A DNA stretch of 64,000 bases from Aedes albopictus (GCF_035046485.1 NC_085137.1:499864536-499928535); one strand, 5' to 3'. Positions 11,488 through 23,477 are shown, numbered from the stretch's first letter. The notes: generated by a model from the sequence alone, not told the origin. Made by a program: numbers and translations.

Positions 11488-11537
11488 TTTTTTATCTTTA
11501 TTTACGAGATTTTCAGCCCTGGGCTGGTTCATCTCGG
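11488..11537 (-). mobile_element. Micro-insertion: 50-bp non-LTR 3' end
   Basis: A T-run followed by ATCTTTATT, then CAGCCCTGGGCTG inside GAGAT...ATCTC, i.e. a LINE-type 3' stem-loop and poly(A) tail read on the minus strand. It is flanked by a 12-bp direct repeat CAGAGAGTTCCT (11476-11487 and 11538-11549), the target-site duplication, so it is a complete, extremely 5'-truncated insertion. Siblings are at 38061 and 54709. Confidence 0.75.
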
Positions 11538-12111
11538 CAGAGAGTTCCTCCGCAAAATAGTCAAGGAATTCCTCCGGAAATTCCTCAACAAATTCCACAT
11601 GGAATTCCTCCGGAAATTTCTCAAGAAATTCCTCTGGAAATTCCTCAAGAAATTCATCGGGAAATTCTTCCAGGAATTCCCCAGGAAATTTCTCATAGCA
11701 TTTTTGCCGGACATTCCTCAAGCAAATCCGCCGGAAATTCCTTAAGGAATTTGGCCGGAAATTCCTCAGAAAATGCCTCGAGAAATTCGTCCGAAAATTC
11801 CACAAAGGATACGCAAGGAAATCCACTGGAAATTCCTTAAGAAATCCCACTGGAAATTCCTCAAAAAAAATCGCTACAAATTCCTCAAGAATTTTCACTT
11901 GAATTTCCTCAAGCAATTTCTGTGGAAATTCCTCAAAGAATTTCTGTGGAAATTCCTCAAGGAATTTTTGTGGAAATTCCTCAAGGAATTTCACCGGAAA
12001 TTCCTCAAGGAATTTCACCGTAAATATATCACGAAATTTCACCGGAAATTCCTCAAGAAATTCCACCGAAAATTCCTCAAGGAATTTCACTGGAAATACC
12101 TCAAGGAATTT

Positions 12112-12385
12112 GGGGTCTCCAGTTAGCCTAGTGGTTAAGGCTATGGATCGCCAATGCGGAGACGGCGGGTTCGATTCCCTTTCCGGTCGGGAAAATTTTC
12201 TCGACTCCCTGGGCGTAGGGTATCATTGTGCTTGCCTCACAATACATATACTAATTCATGCAACGGCTGGCAAAGAAAGCCCTCCAATTAATAACTGTGG
12301 AAATGCTCAGAAGAACACTAAGTTGGAGAGAGGCAGGCCAAGTCCCAGTGGGAACGTAGAGCCATAAAAAAAAAGAAAAAAAAAA
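12112..12385 (+). mobile_element. tRNA-derived SINE (Feilai-like)
   Basis: Begins GGGGTCTCCAGTTAGCC. Pol III A box TAGCCTAGTGG and B box GGTTCGATTCC lie in the first 80 bases. The body ends in an A-rich tail. It is flanked by an imperfect duplication of satellite sequence (CTCAAGGAATTT / CTTAAAGAATTT). Two more copies occur on the minus strand (51331-51597 and about 60669-61078). The family name is from memory of Aedes SINEs. Confidence 0.85.
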
Positions 12386-12780
12386 CTTAAAGAATTTCAT
12401 TCGAAATTCCTCAAAGAATTTCACTGTAAATTCCTCAAGGAGTTTCACCTGAAATTCCTTAAGGATTGCATTGGGAATTCCTCCATGAATCGCTCCGAAA
12501 ATTCCTCCAGGAATTCCTAAAGGAATTCTTCCGGGAATTCCTACGGAAATTCCTCAAGGAATTCTGCCGCATATTTCCGAAGCAATTCCTTTAGGAATTC
12601 CTGGAAAAAAATCCGGAAATTCCTCAAGGAATTCGTCCGGAAATTATTCCAGGAATTCTTAAGGAAATTTCCGGAGGAATTCTTGGAAGAATATCCGGAC
12701 GAATTCCTTGAGGGATTTCCGGTCAAATTTCTTGAGGAATTTCCGGCGGAATTTCTTCCAGGAATTTCCTGCGGAACTCC

Positions 12781-13137
12781 TTGAAGAATTTCCAGCGAAA
12801 TTGCTTGAAGAATTTCCAGAGGAAGTCCGTGAGGAATTTTCGGCGGAATTCTTTGAGGAATTTCCGGTGGCATTTCTTGAGGAATTTCCTTTGAAATTTT
12901 TTGAAGAATTTGCGGTGTAATTCCTTGGAGAATTTCCGGCATTTTTTCCAGGAATTGCTTGAAGAATTTCCAGCGAAATTGCTTGAAGAATTTCCAGAGG
13001 AAGTCCGTGAGGAATTTTCGGCGGAATTCTTTGAGGAATTTCCGGTGGCATTTCTTGAGGAATTTCCTTTGAAATTTTTTGAAGAATTTGCGGTGTAATT
13101 CTTTGGAGAATTTCCGGTATTTTTTCCAGGAATTGCT
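12781..13137. repeat. 178-bp tandem duplication inside the satellite
   Basis: Sequence from TTGAAGAATTTCCAGCG repeats with a 178-base period at 12781 and 12959 with very few differences, far more similar than the surrounding units. Confidence 0.85.
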
Positions 13138-13707
13138 TGAAGAATTTACAGTGAAATTCCTTGAGGAATTTCAAGGGGAATTCCTTGAGGAATTCCCGGC
13201 GGATTTGCTTGAGGAATTTCCAGCGGATTTGCTCGAGGAATTTTCGGACGAAATTGTCGAGAAATTTGCTGAGGTATTCCTTGAGAAATTTTCGGAGGAC
13301 TAACTTGAGGAATTTCCGGCGGAATTCCTTGAGGAATTTCCAAAGGAATTCCTTGAGGAATTTCCTGAGAAATTCCTGGAAGAATTACGGGACGAATTCC
13401 TTGACGAACTCCTTGATAAATTTCCGGAGTAATTATTTGGGGAATTTGCTATGGAATTCCTTGAGGAATTAACGGCGGAACTCCTTGAGGTATTTTAGAC
13501 GGATTTCCTATTGGAATTTCCTGAGGAACTCCTTGAAATATAAAAATAACCCTACAGTTAAAGAAAATAGCTACTCCATTGCCGAAACGTAGGGACGAAT
13601 CCTAAACGGTCGTTTTAGAGAACTTTAGACTGCAAAGCCGAACTCCCACCAATCCCTGAAGGAGTTCCTGGAGGATTCCCCGAATGAGTTCCTGGAGCAA
13701 TCCCTGT

Positions 13708-14030
13708 AGGAGTTCCTGAAGGAATCTCTGAAGGAGTTTCTGAAGGAATCTCTGAAGGAGTTTCTGAAGGAATCTCTGAAGGAGTTCCTGAAGGAATCTC
13801 TGAAGGAGTTCCTGAAGGAATCTCTGAAGGAGTTCCTGAAGGAATCTCTGAAGGAGTTCCTGAAGGAATCTCTGAAGGAGTTCCTGAAGGAATCTCTGAA
13901 GGAGTTCCTGAAGGAATCTCTGAAGGAGTTCCTGAAGGAATCTCTGAAGGAGTTCCTGAAGGAATCTCTGAAGGAGTTCCTGAAGGAATCTCTGAAGGAG
14001 TTCCTGAAGGAATCTCTGAAGGAGTTCCTG
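13708..14030 (-). repeat. Homogeneous 24-bp array (about 13 copies)
   Basis: Unit TCTCTGAAGGAGTTCC followed by TGAAGGAA, made of two related 12-mers. It matches the inverse of the array at 15541-16170 at 23 of 24 positions. Confidence 0.92.
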
Positions 14031-15374
14031 GAGGAATTCCTGGAGGAATCCCTGGAGGATTCTCTGAGGATATTCCTTGTGTAATCCCTCAGTAAATTTC
14101 TTGGGAAATCCCTGCGGAAACTCCTTGAGTAATCCCTTAGGAAATTTCTTGAGGATTCTCTGTGGAAAATCCTTGTGTAATCCCTGAGGAAATTTTTGAG
14201 AAATCCCTGAGGAAATTTCATGCGGAATCCCTAAGAAAATTGCTTGATCCCTTAGGAAATTTCTTTAGGATTCTCTGAGGAAGTTCCTTGTGTAATCCCT
14301 GAGGAAATTTCTCGAGGAATCCTTGCGAGAATTCCTTGAGGAATCCCTGGAGAAATTATTTAATAAATCCCTGAATGAATTTCTGGAGGATTCTCTGAGG
14401 AAATTTCATGCGAAATTCATAAGGAAATTCCGTGAGCAATAACTTAGGAAATTTCTTCAGGATTATATGAGGGAATTCCTTGTGTAATCCCTTAGGGAAT
14501 TTCTTGAGGAATCCCTGCGGTAATTCCTTGAGGGTTCTCTGAGGAAATTTCATGCGGAATCCCTGAAGAAATTTCATGAGCAATTCCTTAGGAAATTTCT
14601 TGAGGATTCTCTGATAAAATTCCTTGAGTAACCCTGAGGCAATTTCCTCGAGGAATCCTTGATTCTCTTGAGGAAATCTCGAGGGAAATCTCATGCGAGA
14701 TTCCTGAGGAAACTCCTTGAATAATCCCTTAGGAAATTTGTTAACGATTCTCTGAGGAAATTCCTTGTGTATTATGTACCTGATGAATTTTGTCGAGGAA
14801 TCCCTGAGGAAATTCCTTGAGAAATCTTTGCGGAAATTACTTGAGGATGCTCCAAAAAAATTCCTTGTGTAATCCCTGAGAAAATTTCTCGAGGAATCCT
14901 TGAGGGGATTCTTTAAGAAATCCCTGAAGAAATTATTTGAGAAATCCCTGAGGAAATTTCTTGAGAAATCGCTGCGGAAATTTCTTAAGGATTCTCTGAA
15001 GAATTTCCGTGTGTTATTCCTGAGGAAACTTTCTTGAGGAATCCCTAAGGAAATTTCTCGAGGAATCCCTGAAGAAATTTATTTAATAATCTCTGAGGAA
15101 ATAACCTGAGGATTCTCTGAGGAAATTTCTATTGAAATCCCTATGGATTTTTTTTTTTGAGAAAATTGCTTGAGTTATTCCTTTGGAAATTTCTTGAGGA
15201 ATCCGTGTGGAAATTCCTTGAGGAATCCCTGCGGAAATACCTTGAGGATTCTCTGAGGAAATTTCTTGTGTAATCCCTTAGGAAATTTCTTGAGGATTTT
15301 CTGAGGAAATTGCTTGAGTAATCCCTGAGGATATTCCTCAAGGATTCTCTGAGAAAACTGCTTGAGGAATTACC

Positions 15375-16195
15375 TCAGGGATAACTCAAGCAGTTTCCTC
15401 AAAAAATCCTGAAGAAATTTCCTAAGGGATTACTCAAGGAGTTTCCGCAGGGATTTCTTAAGAAATTTGCTGAGGGATTGCACAAGGAATTTCCTCAGAG
15501 AATCCTCCAGGAATTCCTCCAGGAACTCCTTTACAGATTACTTCAGGAACTCCTTCAGAGATTCCTTCAGGAACTCCTTCAGAGATTCCTTCAGGAACTC
15601 CTTCAGAGATTCCTTCAGGAACTCCTTCAGGGATTCCTTCAGGAACTCCTTCAGGGATTCCTTCAGGAACTCCTTCAGGGATTCCTTCAGGAACTCCTTC
15701 AGGGATTCCTTCAGGAACTCCTTCAGGGATTCCTTCAGGAACTCCTTCAGGGATTCCTTCAGGAACTCCTTCAGGGATTCCTTCAGGAACTCCTTCAGGG
15801 ATTCCTTCAGGAACTCCTTCAGGGATTCCTTCAGGAACTCCTTCAGGGATTCCTTCAGGGATTCCTTCAGGGATTCCTTCAGGAACTCCTTCAGGGATTC
15901 CTTCAGGGATTCCTTCAGGAACTCCTTCAGGGATTCCTTCAGGAACTCCTTCAGGGATTCCTTCAGGAACTCCTTCAGGGATTCCTTCAGGAACTCCTTC
16001 AGGGATTCCTTCAGGAACTCCTTCAGGGATTCCTTCAGGAACTCCTTCAGGGATTCCTTCAGGAACTCCTTCAGGGATTCCTTCAGGAACTCCTTCAGGG
16101 ATTCCTTCAGGAACTCCTTCAGGGATTCCTTCAGGAACTCCTTCAGGGATTCCTTCAGGAACTCCTTCAAAGATTCCTCCAGGAACTCCAGGAAA
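15375..16195 (+). repeat. Degenerate satellite, block 3 (CCT-rich again)
   Basis: Orientation flips back at a palindrome centred near 15375 (AAACTGCTTGAG at 15355 mirrored by CTCAAGCAGTTT at 15385-15396). Most of the block is the homogeneous array at 15541-16170, about 26 copies of TTCCTTCAGGAACTCC plus TTCAGGGA, with occasional 12-mer slips near 15850 and 15900. Confidence 0.92.
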
Positions 16196-17585
16196 ATTTC
16201 TTTAGTTATTCATGTGGAAATTTCTTGAGGAATCCCTGCGGAAATTCCTTGAGGGTTCTTTGAAGAAATTTCTGGTGTAATCCCTTAGGAAATTTCTTTA
16301 GGATTTTCTGAGGAAATTGCTTGAGTAATCCCTGAGGTAATTCCTAAAGGATTCTCTGAGAAAACTCCTCGAGTAATTCCTGAAGAAATTTTTTGAGGAA
16401 TTCCTTGAAGATTTTTTCAGAAAATTTCTTGACTAACCCAGAGGAAAATTCTTGAGGATTATTTGAGGGAATTATTCGAGGATTATCTGAGGAAATTCCT
16501 TAAGGATTATCTGAGATATTCTCTTGATTATTTTCTGAGGAAATCTTTGAGAATTCTCTGAGGATATTTCTTGAGGATTCACAGAGAGAGTTTCTTGAAG
16601 ATTGTCTGAGAAAATACCTTGGGCAATTCCTGAGGAAATTTCTCGAGGAATCCCTGAAGAAATTTCTTGAGGAATTCCTTTAAAAAATTTTCAGAAAATT
16701 TCTTGAGTAACCACAGAGGAAATTTCTTGAGGATTCCTTGAGGAAATTCTTTGAGGATTCTCTGAGGAAATTCCTTAAGAAATCGCTGAGATAATCTCTT
16801 GATTATTCTCTGAGGAAATTCTTTGAGGATTATCTGAGGAAATTTCTTGAGAATTCACAGAGGTAGTTTCTTGAAGATTCTTGAAGAATCACTGAGGAAA
16901 TTCCTTGAGTAATTCCTGGGGAAATTTCTTGAGGAATCCCTGAGGAAATATTTTAAGGAATCCCTAAAGAAGTAATTCTTGAAATCCCTGAGGAAATTTC
17001 TTGCGTGATCCCTTAGGAAATTTCTACAGAAATCCCTAAATTAGTAATGCTGAGGAAATGCGCTGAGAAAATTCCGTATGTAATCCCTGAGGAAATTTCC
17101 TGAGGGCATTCTTTGACGATTCTCAGAGGAAATTCCTAGAGAAATTAATGAGGATTTGATTTGAAGAAAGCCCTGTGGGAATTTTCTGAGGGTTCTCTGA
17201 AGAAATTTCTTGAGGATTCCCTGAGGGAATTCCTTATAAATTCCCTGAGGAAATCCCTTGAGTGATCCCTGAGGAAATTCTTTCAGTAATCCCTGAGGAA
17301 ATTTCTTGAGGATTCTCTGAGGAAATGTCTTAAGGAATCGCTAAGGAAATATCTTGAAAGATCCCTGAGGAAATTCCTCAAATATTCTCTTAGCAAACTT
17401 TATGAGGAATCCCTGGGGGAGTTCCTTGAGGATTGTCTGTGGAAATTTCTTGAGGAATCGCTGAGGAAACTCATTGAGTAATCCCTGAGGAAATTTCTTT
17501 AGAAATCCCTGAGGGAATTTTTCGAGGATTCTCTGAGGAAATTTCTTAAGTAATCCCAGAGGAAATTTCTTGAGGATTTCGGTCA
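16196..17585 (-). repeat. Degenerate satellite, block 4 (GGA-rich)
   Basis: Diverged units such as GAGGAAATTTCTTGAGGATTCTCT. The repeat ends abruptly near 17585 where ordinary sequence begins. Confidence 0.85.
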
Positions 17586-17733
17586 ATATTGAAGATTTAT
17601 AAGCACTTCGATAACCATCATATTTTTCAGTCCAACGACATTACGCTATACTTTACCACAATTCAACTAGGTAATCATGACACTTGGCTCTATTCCTTCC
17701 GATCTGGGGCAGTCGAACGACAATCGTTCTGTT

Positions 17734-18272
17734 ATACTTATGACACACATGTGATACAAGAATCACTGTACAATTGCGCTTGAAATGAGTGCCATACTGA
17801 AAATTGTCTCAGTTCAAGTCAGTCTTGTTAAAATTTTCTTGACACTGCGTACCGTTGTACAGGAATCACACTCGTATCACATGTCTGTCTGGGGTATTAA
17901 TAGGGACAGGTAACAGGTTATGTTATTGTTAATTATCTACAAATTTAAATTTGTAGATTTACAAAAAAAATTGGACTAACTTCTGCAAAAATTTGAACGA
18001 AAAAGTATGTAGCTACTCTGGAGGATTTTTTTTTTGATAAATCTTTTTGGAAATATCTTTCAATTTGTATGACATTCGAAGCCTTCGAAGATTAAAAAAA
18101 AATACTTTATACCCCAGACAGACATGTGATACGAGTGTGATTCCTGTACAACGGTACGCAGTGTCAAGAAAATTCTAACAAGACTGACTTGAACTGAGAG
18201 AATTTTCAGTATGGCACTCATTTCAAGCGTAATTGTACAGTGATTCTTGTATCACATGTGTGTCATAAGTAT
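17734..18272. mobile_element. Fold-back MITE with arms of about 165 bp
   Basis: The left arm starts ATACTTATGACACACATG and the right arm ends in its inverse. The arms also share GTGTCAAGAAAATT and CAGACAGACATGTG. The centre (17900-18110) is AT-rich. Noncoding, inside kinase intron 2. Confidence 0.85.
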
Positions 18273-19498
18273 TAGGAATGTTTTCAATATACTTCAGAAA
18301 CTTGAGGCCTTTACGGTGTCGGACAAATGTACAAATAAGCGAATATTGTGAAAAACATAGAATGCGGTCGACTTCAGTAGGCTGGTCACGTAGTGCAAAT
18401 GTCGGAAGACAGAATTGCGAAATCAATACAAATTCAGTAGGGAATCAAGTGATGGTCGACGGCTTTGTGGGCCACCACTGCGCACATGATTGAAATGGCC
18501 CTGAGATCCCTAAACGTTAAGGGAAACTAGAGGAATCGCCCAAAAGCGATGAAGATAGCGCTATTCTATGCGCTCGGAACTGCAGTATCAAGGAATTAAG
18601 GTAGGCAAGGTGTTAGAACACATTCGCCTTATCTATTGTAGTATCAAATAATAAAAAAAGAAGGAATCAGAAAGTGTTTTCAGTTTATTTAGGCAAATTC
18701 CTATCCTTTGATTTCATAAAAATTGCTTATATCAATTATCCAAGGTTTGACATCGGCGTGACGTGAGTATATCCTTTCTCTAAAGTCGCGAGAACGCTTC
18801 CGATATAATTTCCTTATATTGCCATAGTTGTGAATATCTTTGACTCTATTGATCTAGCATTATTCAGGGGCGATGTTATCTGGGCGGGAAGTTGAAGTGT
18901 CCTTTCGTGCTAGTGAATTCATGCGGTAATACACATCACAGCGGAATGGTTGCACCGTTTGGATTGATTGTTTCGGGTGGGAAACTGCATCACAATTCCA
19001 TCGTCTGCGATCGATAGCCACTTTCACGTTTTGCAGACAAATGCAATCCGAAAGCTTCAGATGGTTAGATTCCTTCATCGTGGTAAACTCTTGTGGCAAA
19101 CTTCGGAATATGGCAGATTTCTCGTAGCTGGAATCGGAACGAGTATGAATATGGAGACCTTTTCTTATCTCCGTAATTCTATGCATTACCTACCTCGCCG
19201 CTCATATCGTCTCTCTTCCTGCTCGCTGAGGTTCCCAAAACACATCGCTGACTGCTAAAACTACTGTGCCTAGTGAAAATGATTAAATTTTCTACTAAAA
19301 CTACGGATTAACTCCTCACAAAATCTGGCTAAAGATGTTTGTTGACAAAATTTAGGAACCACAACAGAGAAAAATATTATTTTTGACGTTCTTTTTCAGC
19401 AGACCTTCGCACACGCATACTTTCTCACATTTCTGCGAGTTTTCAAAAGTGGCTGCGTTCTGTGCTGTAGTATCCGACTTTGGTGCTTATCAAACAAG
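18273..19498. other. Kinase intron 2, distal part
   Basis: No recognised gene or element. Open frames of about 100 codons at 18860-19258 on both strands have no domains. Confidence 0.4.
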
Positions 19499-19680
19499 GT
19501 ATCAATTTTAATCCTGGATTTTACGAAATCCAGATTAAAACGCGTCTTAACTACGATGGAGCTTATCACCATCAGACGCTTTGTGAGATGATGTTCCAGG
19601 TGGATCCGAAGAAACGATGGACGTTGGAGAAGATTCTAAAGCATGATTCGCTGGTTCGATTGATGAAGAGGGAGATGTGA
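19499..19680 (+). CDS. Ser/Thr kinase, last exon (subdomains X-XI)
   Basis: Encodes ...YHHQTLCEMMFQVDPKKRWTL...ILKHDSL and stops with TGA at 19678-19680. The DPKKRW motif is the subdomain XI arginine region that closes a kinase domain, exactly what the exon at 8010-8620 lacks. An acceptor after CAAG at 19498 matches the phase of the 8621 donor (G+GT) and gives 59 further residues. Its polypyrimidine tract is weak. A phase-0 acceptor at 19533 is the alternative, and would need an undiscovered middle exon. The assignment to the same gene is inference from complementarity of the parts and strand. Confidence 0.65.
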
Positions 19681-19805
19681 TATTTGAAGGGATTAGTGAT
19701 TTTGCTTTATAATTTTGTATAATTTATTTGAAGAATGTATCACATTTCTTAGCGTTTAATCTAAAGAATGTTAGAAATAGCCTGTCTTTGAGAAAGAGTA
19801 GATCT

Positions 19806-19811
19806 AATAAA
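19806..19811 (+). terminator. poly(A) signal of the kinase gene
   Basis: AATAAA about 126 bases after the kinase stop codon. Confidence 0.5.
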
Positions 19812-20004
19812 AAACAGTTTTACAGAATTAAACTTGTAACGATACATTTTGGGAATAAGGTACATGAAATATGCATTTTTTTTAATATTTTAGCTCCAAA
19901 TGGATGAAATGCGAAAAAGTTTTGGCAGAAGTAATAAGGTTAAATTTTTAAAATTAATTCATACACAACATTAAATGTTACAATTTTTAGCTTTATACTA
20001 GGCT

Positions 20005-20366
20005 TTAAGGCGAAACTGGCAGCATTTTTTCATTTTTTTTGGTTTTTGATTTTTTTATTAAATAACGAAGCAACATTTTCAAAATCGGTTTTCGTACACA
20101 TGTAGAGTATGGATCAAGGAATCTTCTGAATTTTTTGTGGTGGAAAATGTTTTCCATTTTTGCAGAAACCATTTTTATGTGAAATTTTGTTCAAAAATGG
20201 TTTCTGCAAAAACGAAAAACATTTTCGACAACAAAAAAAAAAAATCAGAAGATACCCTGATCCATACTCTACATGTGTACGAAAACCGATTTCGAAAATA
20301 TTGCTTCGTTATTTAATAAAAAATCAAAAACCAAAAAGTGAGGAAATTCTTCCAGTTTCGCCTTAA
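20005..20366. mobile_element. TTAA-flanked fold-back MITE
   Basis: Inverted ends GGCGAAACTGG / CCAGTTTCGCC bounded on each side by TTAA. Inner arms also pair (ATAACGAAGCAA, CATGTAGAGTATGGATCA). A TTAA target suggests cross-mobilisation by a piggyBac-type transposase, but no transposase is seen here. Confidence 0.7.
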
Positions 20367-20503
20367 ATGTCAGATCAGACACAATCAGATTTTTTTCTAA
20401 ATTATCCAAGTAGATAATATTTTTGTTTAGCGCAAACAAAAAACTGAGCATTCGATTTTCTTACTTTTAACTAGTAGAAGGAAAGTTGAGGTTGATTGTT
20501 TCT

Positions 20504-20669
20504 ATGGACTTATCCACCAATGAACAGAATTCATCGCGATCCGATAATTTTAACACTAGAGTGGGGCCGCTTCCAATCAGAATTGAACAATGCTGATTGA
20601 AAATGACCCCGCTCTAGTGTCAAAATCCTCGGACCGCGATGAATTCGGTTCATCGGTGGATAAGTCCAT
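20504..20669. mobile_element. Short fold-back element, related to 20705-21194
   Basis: ATGGACTTATCCACC and its inverse bound a 166-bp hairpin containing GCGATCCG, CACTAGAG and CAATCAGAATTG modules. Confidence 0.7.
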
Positions 20670-20704
20670 TGTCCAAATGAACCCTAACGAAATTTCTTCA
20701 GCCA

Positions 20705-21194
20705 ACAAAATTCATTAACAAATAGGAAATAGACTATGAACTTATCCACCGATGAACTCAATTCACTCGGTCCGAGTTTTGATTGCAAACGACCCCGCTC
20801 TAGTTTCAAAATTCTCGGATCGAGTGAATGTTGTTTGATAGACGAGTGCACCGATGAACTGAATTCATTGCGGTCCGAGAATTTTCACACTAGAACGCAG
20901 CCACTTGCGCAGCCATTCCCAATCAGAATTGTTCAATTCTGATTGGAAAATGTTCACCTCTGATTGGAAGCGGACCCTCTCTAGTATCAAAATCCTCGGA
21001 CCGCGATGGATTCAGTTCATCGGTGCACTCGTCTATCGTATATGATGGACTTTCCCACCGATAAACAAAATGCACTCGATCCGAGAATTTTGAAACTAGA
21101 GCGGGGTCGTTTGCAATCAAAACTCGGACCGAGTGAATTGAGTTCATCGGTGGATAAGTTCATAGTCTATTTCCTATTTGTTCATGAATTTTGT
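20705..21194. mobile_element. Fold-back element of about 490 bp
   Basis: Arms start ACAAAATTCAT-AACAAATAGG and end with the inverse. The same modules (TTATCCACCGATGAAC, GGTCCGAG, GACCCCGCTCTAGT) recur several times per arm, so the element was built by internal duplication. Noncoding. Confidence 0.75.
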
Positions 21195-22248
21195 CTTAAT
21201 TAATTGCAAAATTTCAAATTAGAGAAAACGTTTATTTGTATGCACGTAAAAGCAAACAGCGGTGCTATGTTCTCTAGGACTCTAGGAGGTCATAGTAACA
21301 AGCTAATTTTCCATAAACATAGGCCCATTTTTAACGCATTTCATCCACTTTGTGCTAAAATTGAATTCATTTGTTACTATCTACTCATGTATTTTCCCCA
21401 CGATGTTAAAAGCTGTAGCATTTCTTCTAACTCAACAACAAAAAACAGAACAGATTCGGAAGTTAAAATTGAAAATTTAACCATGACAACAGGTAAATTT
21501 TTCAAGCTTCAGGTAAGTAGGATAAATAAATTTCATAGAAATATTCCTTACAACGTCTAAATTATCAACCATATGTTTACAAAGTATAATAAAAGCACGC
21601 AGGAAACGGTCACGTTTTGCTTGATCTAAAGAGAAATTTGTACAATTGAATATACTTGTAGGGAACACGTGGTTTATGGTACTTGTATTCGTTTCTTAAC
21701 TAGGCAAAAATAAATGACTTTTCTCTCTCGCTCTCAACAATCCTCGGACGTTCAGTTTCATTCACCACCCAACGACAGCTCTCTTGCTCAGTCACTCAAT
21801 CACTCATCATTCATTCTGTTCTGGAGGAGATAGGAAATAAACGCACTAAAATCACATATGAAGCTTTCTCTCTCTCCCTCTGCTACGCATTACGAAACCA
21901 TGGTCACCGGAATCTTGGTATTTTGGATGAACCTAGCCGAATGAATTGTTCACTAACGGAGCCTCACATAGTGTATCGGAAAAGATTTTGAGTAGCCTTC
22001 CTACTCGGGAAAGCTGACTGCTAACTACAGAAATAATAATCAACAAACAATACGTAGTTTACACTAATCTAGCGCTCTCTCTCCCTCTCTATCTCGCTCT
22101 CTTATGGTGTGATTCCAAATAAAAGGTTTCGTCTCATCCTCATCTAGCCTAAAGCTCAAATTTCTTTCATGAGAGTATTTCTGTTATAGGTAGGATCCGA
22201 TCCGGTTCGGTTCGGTGTGATGGTGTTGGGCTTTCTCAACGGTTCGGT
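21195..22248. other. 3' flank between convergent kinase and lipase genes
   Basis: Probable 3' UTR of the lipase gene near its right edge. A minus-strand AATAAA (plus TTTATT) near 21229 is one candidate poly(A) signal. CT/TC-rich patches lie at 21720-21735 and 22070-22100. No gene recognised. Confidence 0.4.
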
Positions 22249-22354
22249 TCACCGTTTACAGTTGTCGTAGAAAGAGTACGTTCCACGGCTGGCAATGTCG
22301 GCAAAGTCGCGCTTCGGGGCGCACAGCTTGTTCGAGTATTCGGTGTTGCGCTTC
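22249..22354 (-). CDS. Secreted lipase with PLAT domain, last coding exon
   Basis: Final 35 codons of the lipase whose main entry is at 36759-37634. The acceptor CTCATACAG ends at 22355. Two bases (GA) from the preceding exon complete a Glu codon, then KRNTEYSNKLCAPKRDF... ending YDNCKR and TGA at 22251-22249. Two Cys suggest a disulfide in a secreted protein. Confidence 0.85.
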
Positions 22355-22492
22355 CTGTATGAGAGGAAAATGGAGAATAGAAATAATTTCAAAACGTTGC
22401 ATTGAAAATATGAAATATTCTAGATGACTTATTATCAATGGAGACAGAATATCTTAGACTCATTAGCACCATCTAACGGATAAACCCAGAAT

Positions 22493-22850
22493 AGGAAGCA
22501 ATCAGTGAAGTACTAGATTGAAAGTAGTGAGCTGGATTTTTGTATGGTGAGATGATCAGTTCTCGATTTTTGTAATGAAATGGTACAAACAGTGTGGGTT
22601 ATATGATTTCTTGACTAATTTGATACTATTTGAGTAAAAGTTTGGGTAACTGTGTTGTTGTATTAGTTATTTCTTGCAACTTTAACAACACAGTTACCCA
22701 AAGTTTTGCTCAAACAGCATCAAATTAGGCAAGAAACCGTATAACCCACGCTGTTTGCACCATTTCATTGCAGAAATGGAGAACTGATCATCTCACCATA
22801 CAAAAATCCAGCTCACTACTTTCAATCTAGTACTTCACTGATTGCTTCCT
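22493..22850. mobile_element. Fold-back MITE FB, copy B
   Basis: Symmetric ends AGGAAGCAATCAG / CTGATTGCTTCCT with AT target duplication at 22491-22492 and 22851-22852. Arms of about 170 bp. Lies in the intron between the last two lipase exons. Confidence 0.88.
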
Positions 22851-22864
22851 ATTGTTCAGTTAAT

Positions 22865-23221
22865 AGGACAGATCGGTGAAGTACTAGATTTGTAGTAATG
22901 AGCTGAATTTTTGTATGGTGAGAAGGTCAATTCTCCGTTTCTGCAATGAAATGGTGCAAAAAGCGTGGGTATTATTTTTCCTTGCCTAATTTGATGCTGT
23001 TTGAGCAAAACTTTGGGCAATAGTGTTGTTGTTTTCTCCATTTCTTGCAACATAAACAACATGGTTGGCCAAAGTTTTACTCAAACAGCATCAAATTAGA
23101 CAAGGAATCATAATACCCACGCTTTTTGCACCTTTTCATTGCAGAAACGGAGAACTGGCCGTCTCACCATACTAAAATTCAGCTCATTACTACAAATCTA
23201 GTACTACACCGAACGTGCCCC
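22865..23221. mobile_element. Fold-back MITE FB, copy C (asymmetric ends)
   Basis: Left end AGGACAGATCGGTG, right end CACCGAACGTGCCCC, so the termini differ although the arms match. AT duplication at 22863-22864 and 23222-23223. It begins 12 bases after copy B's right-hand AT. Confidence 0.88.
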
Positions 23222-23477
23222 ATTATCGAATGGCCTTTGATGATCTGATAAATTTGTCGAACACGAAATGTCGAGATGTAGATGTTCAATTTTTTGATTT
23301 CATTACTAGTTTTTAGTCTAAGCTTCTCGCGCCACCTAGCTGGCTTAATCCAGAATCATTTAGATACAGCTTTCATGAGTATTCGCTGTGAAACCATGGT
23401 TATTGTATACAATAAATGATGCAAGAATTGTATTACACAACTACCTAAATGAAACATATGATAATTATGCTACTCAC

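Larger units (their letters stand above)
9300..12658 (+). repeat. Degenerate GGAATTCC-type satellite, block 1
   Basis: Thousands of bases of diverged units around AATTCCTCCGGAAATTCCTCAAG with a periodicity near 18 bases. On this strand the block is CCT-rich. Continuous open frames rich in Arg/Asn/Phe/Glu are by-products of the repeat. It is interrupted by a tiny non-LTR tail (11488-11537) and a SINE (12112-12385). Confidence 0.9.
12659..15374 (-). repeat. Degenerate satellite, block 2 (inverted orientation)
   Basis: Same repeat as block 1 but GGA-rich on the plus strand, so the array reverses near 12659. It contains a clean 178-bp tandem duplication at 12781-13137 and a homogeneous 24-bp array at 13708-14030. 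Confidence 0.85.

Noticed and set aside
10023..13472. Many long frames rich in Arg, Asn, Phe and Glu
   Set aside because: Satellite with a period near 18 bases stays open in several frames on both strands at once; composition follows the DNA repeat, not a protein family.
13708..16170. Regular short repeats suggestive of a CRISPR array
   Set aside because: Units are contiguous without unique spacers and the genome is eukaryotic.
15467..16263. Three 210-261-codon frames with 8-residue repeats resembling coiled coils
   Set aside because: They arise from the 24-bp array (a multiple of three) and have no unique sequence.
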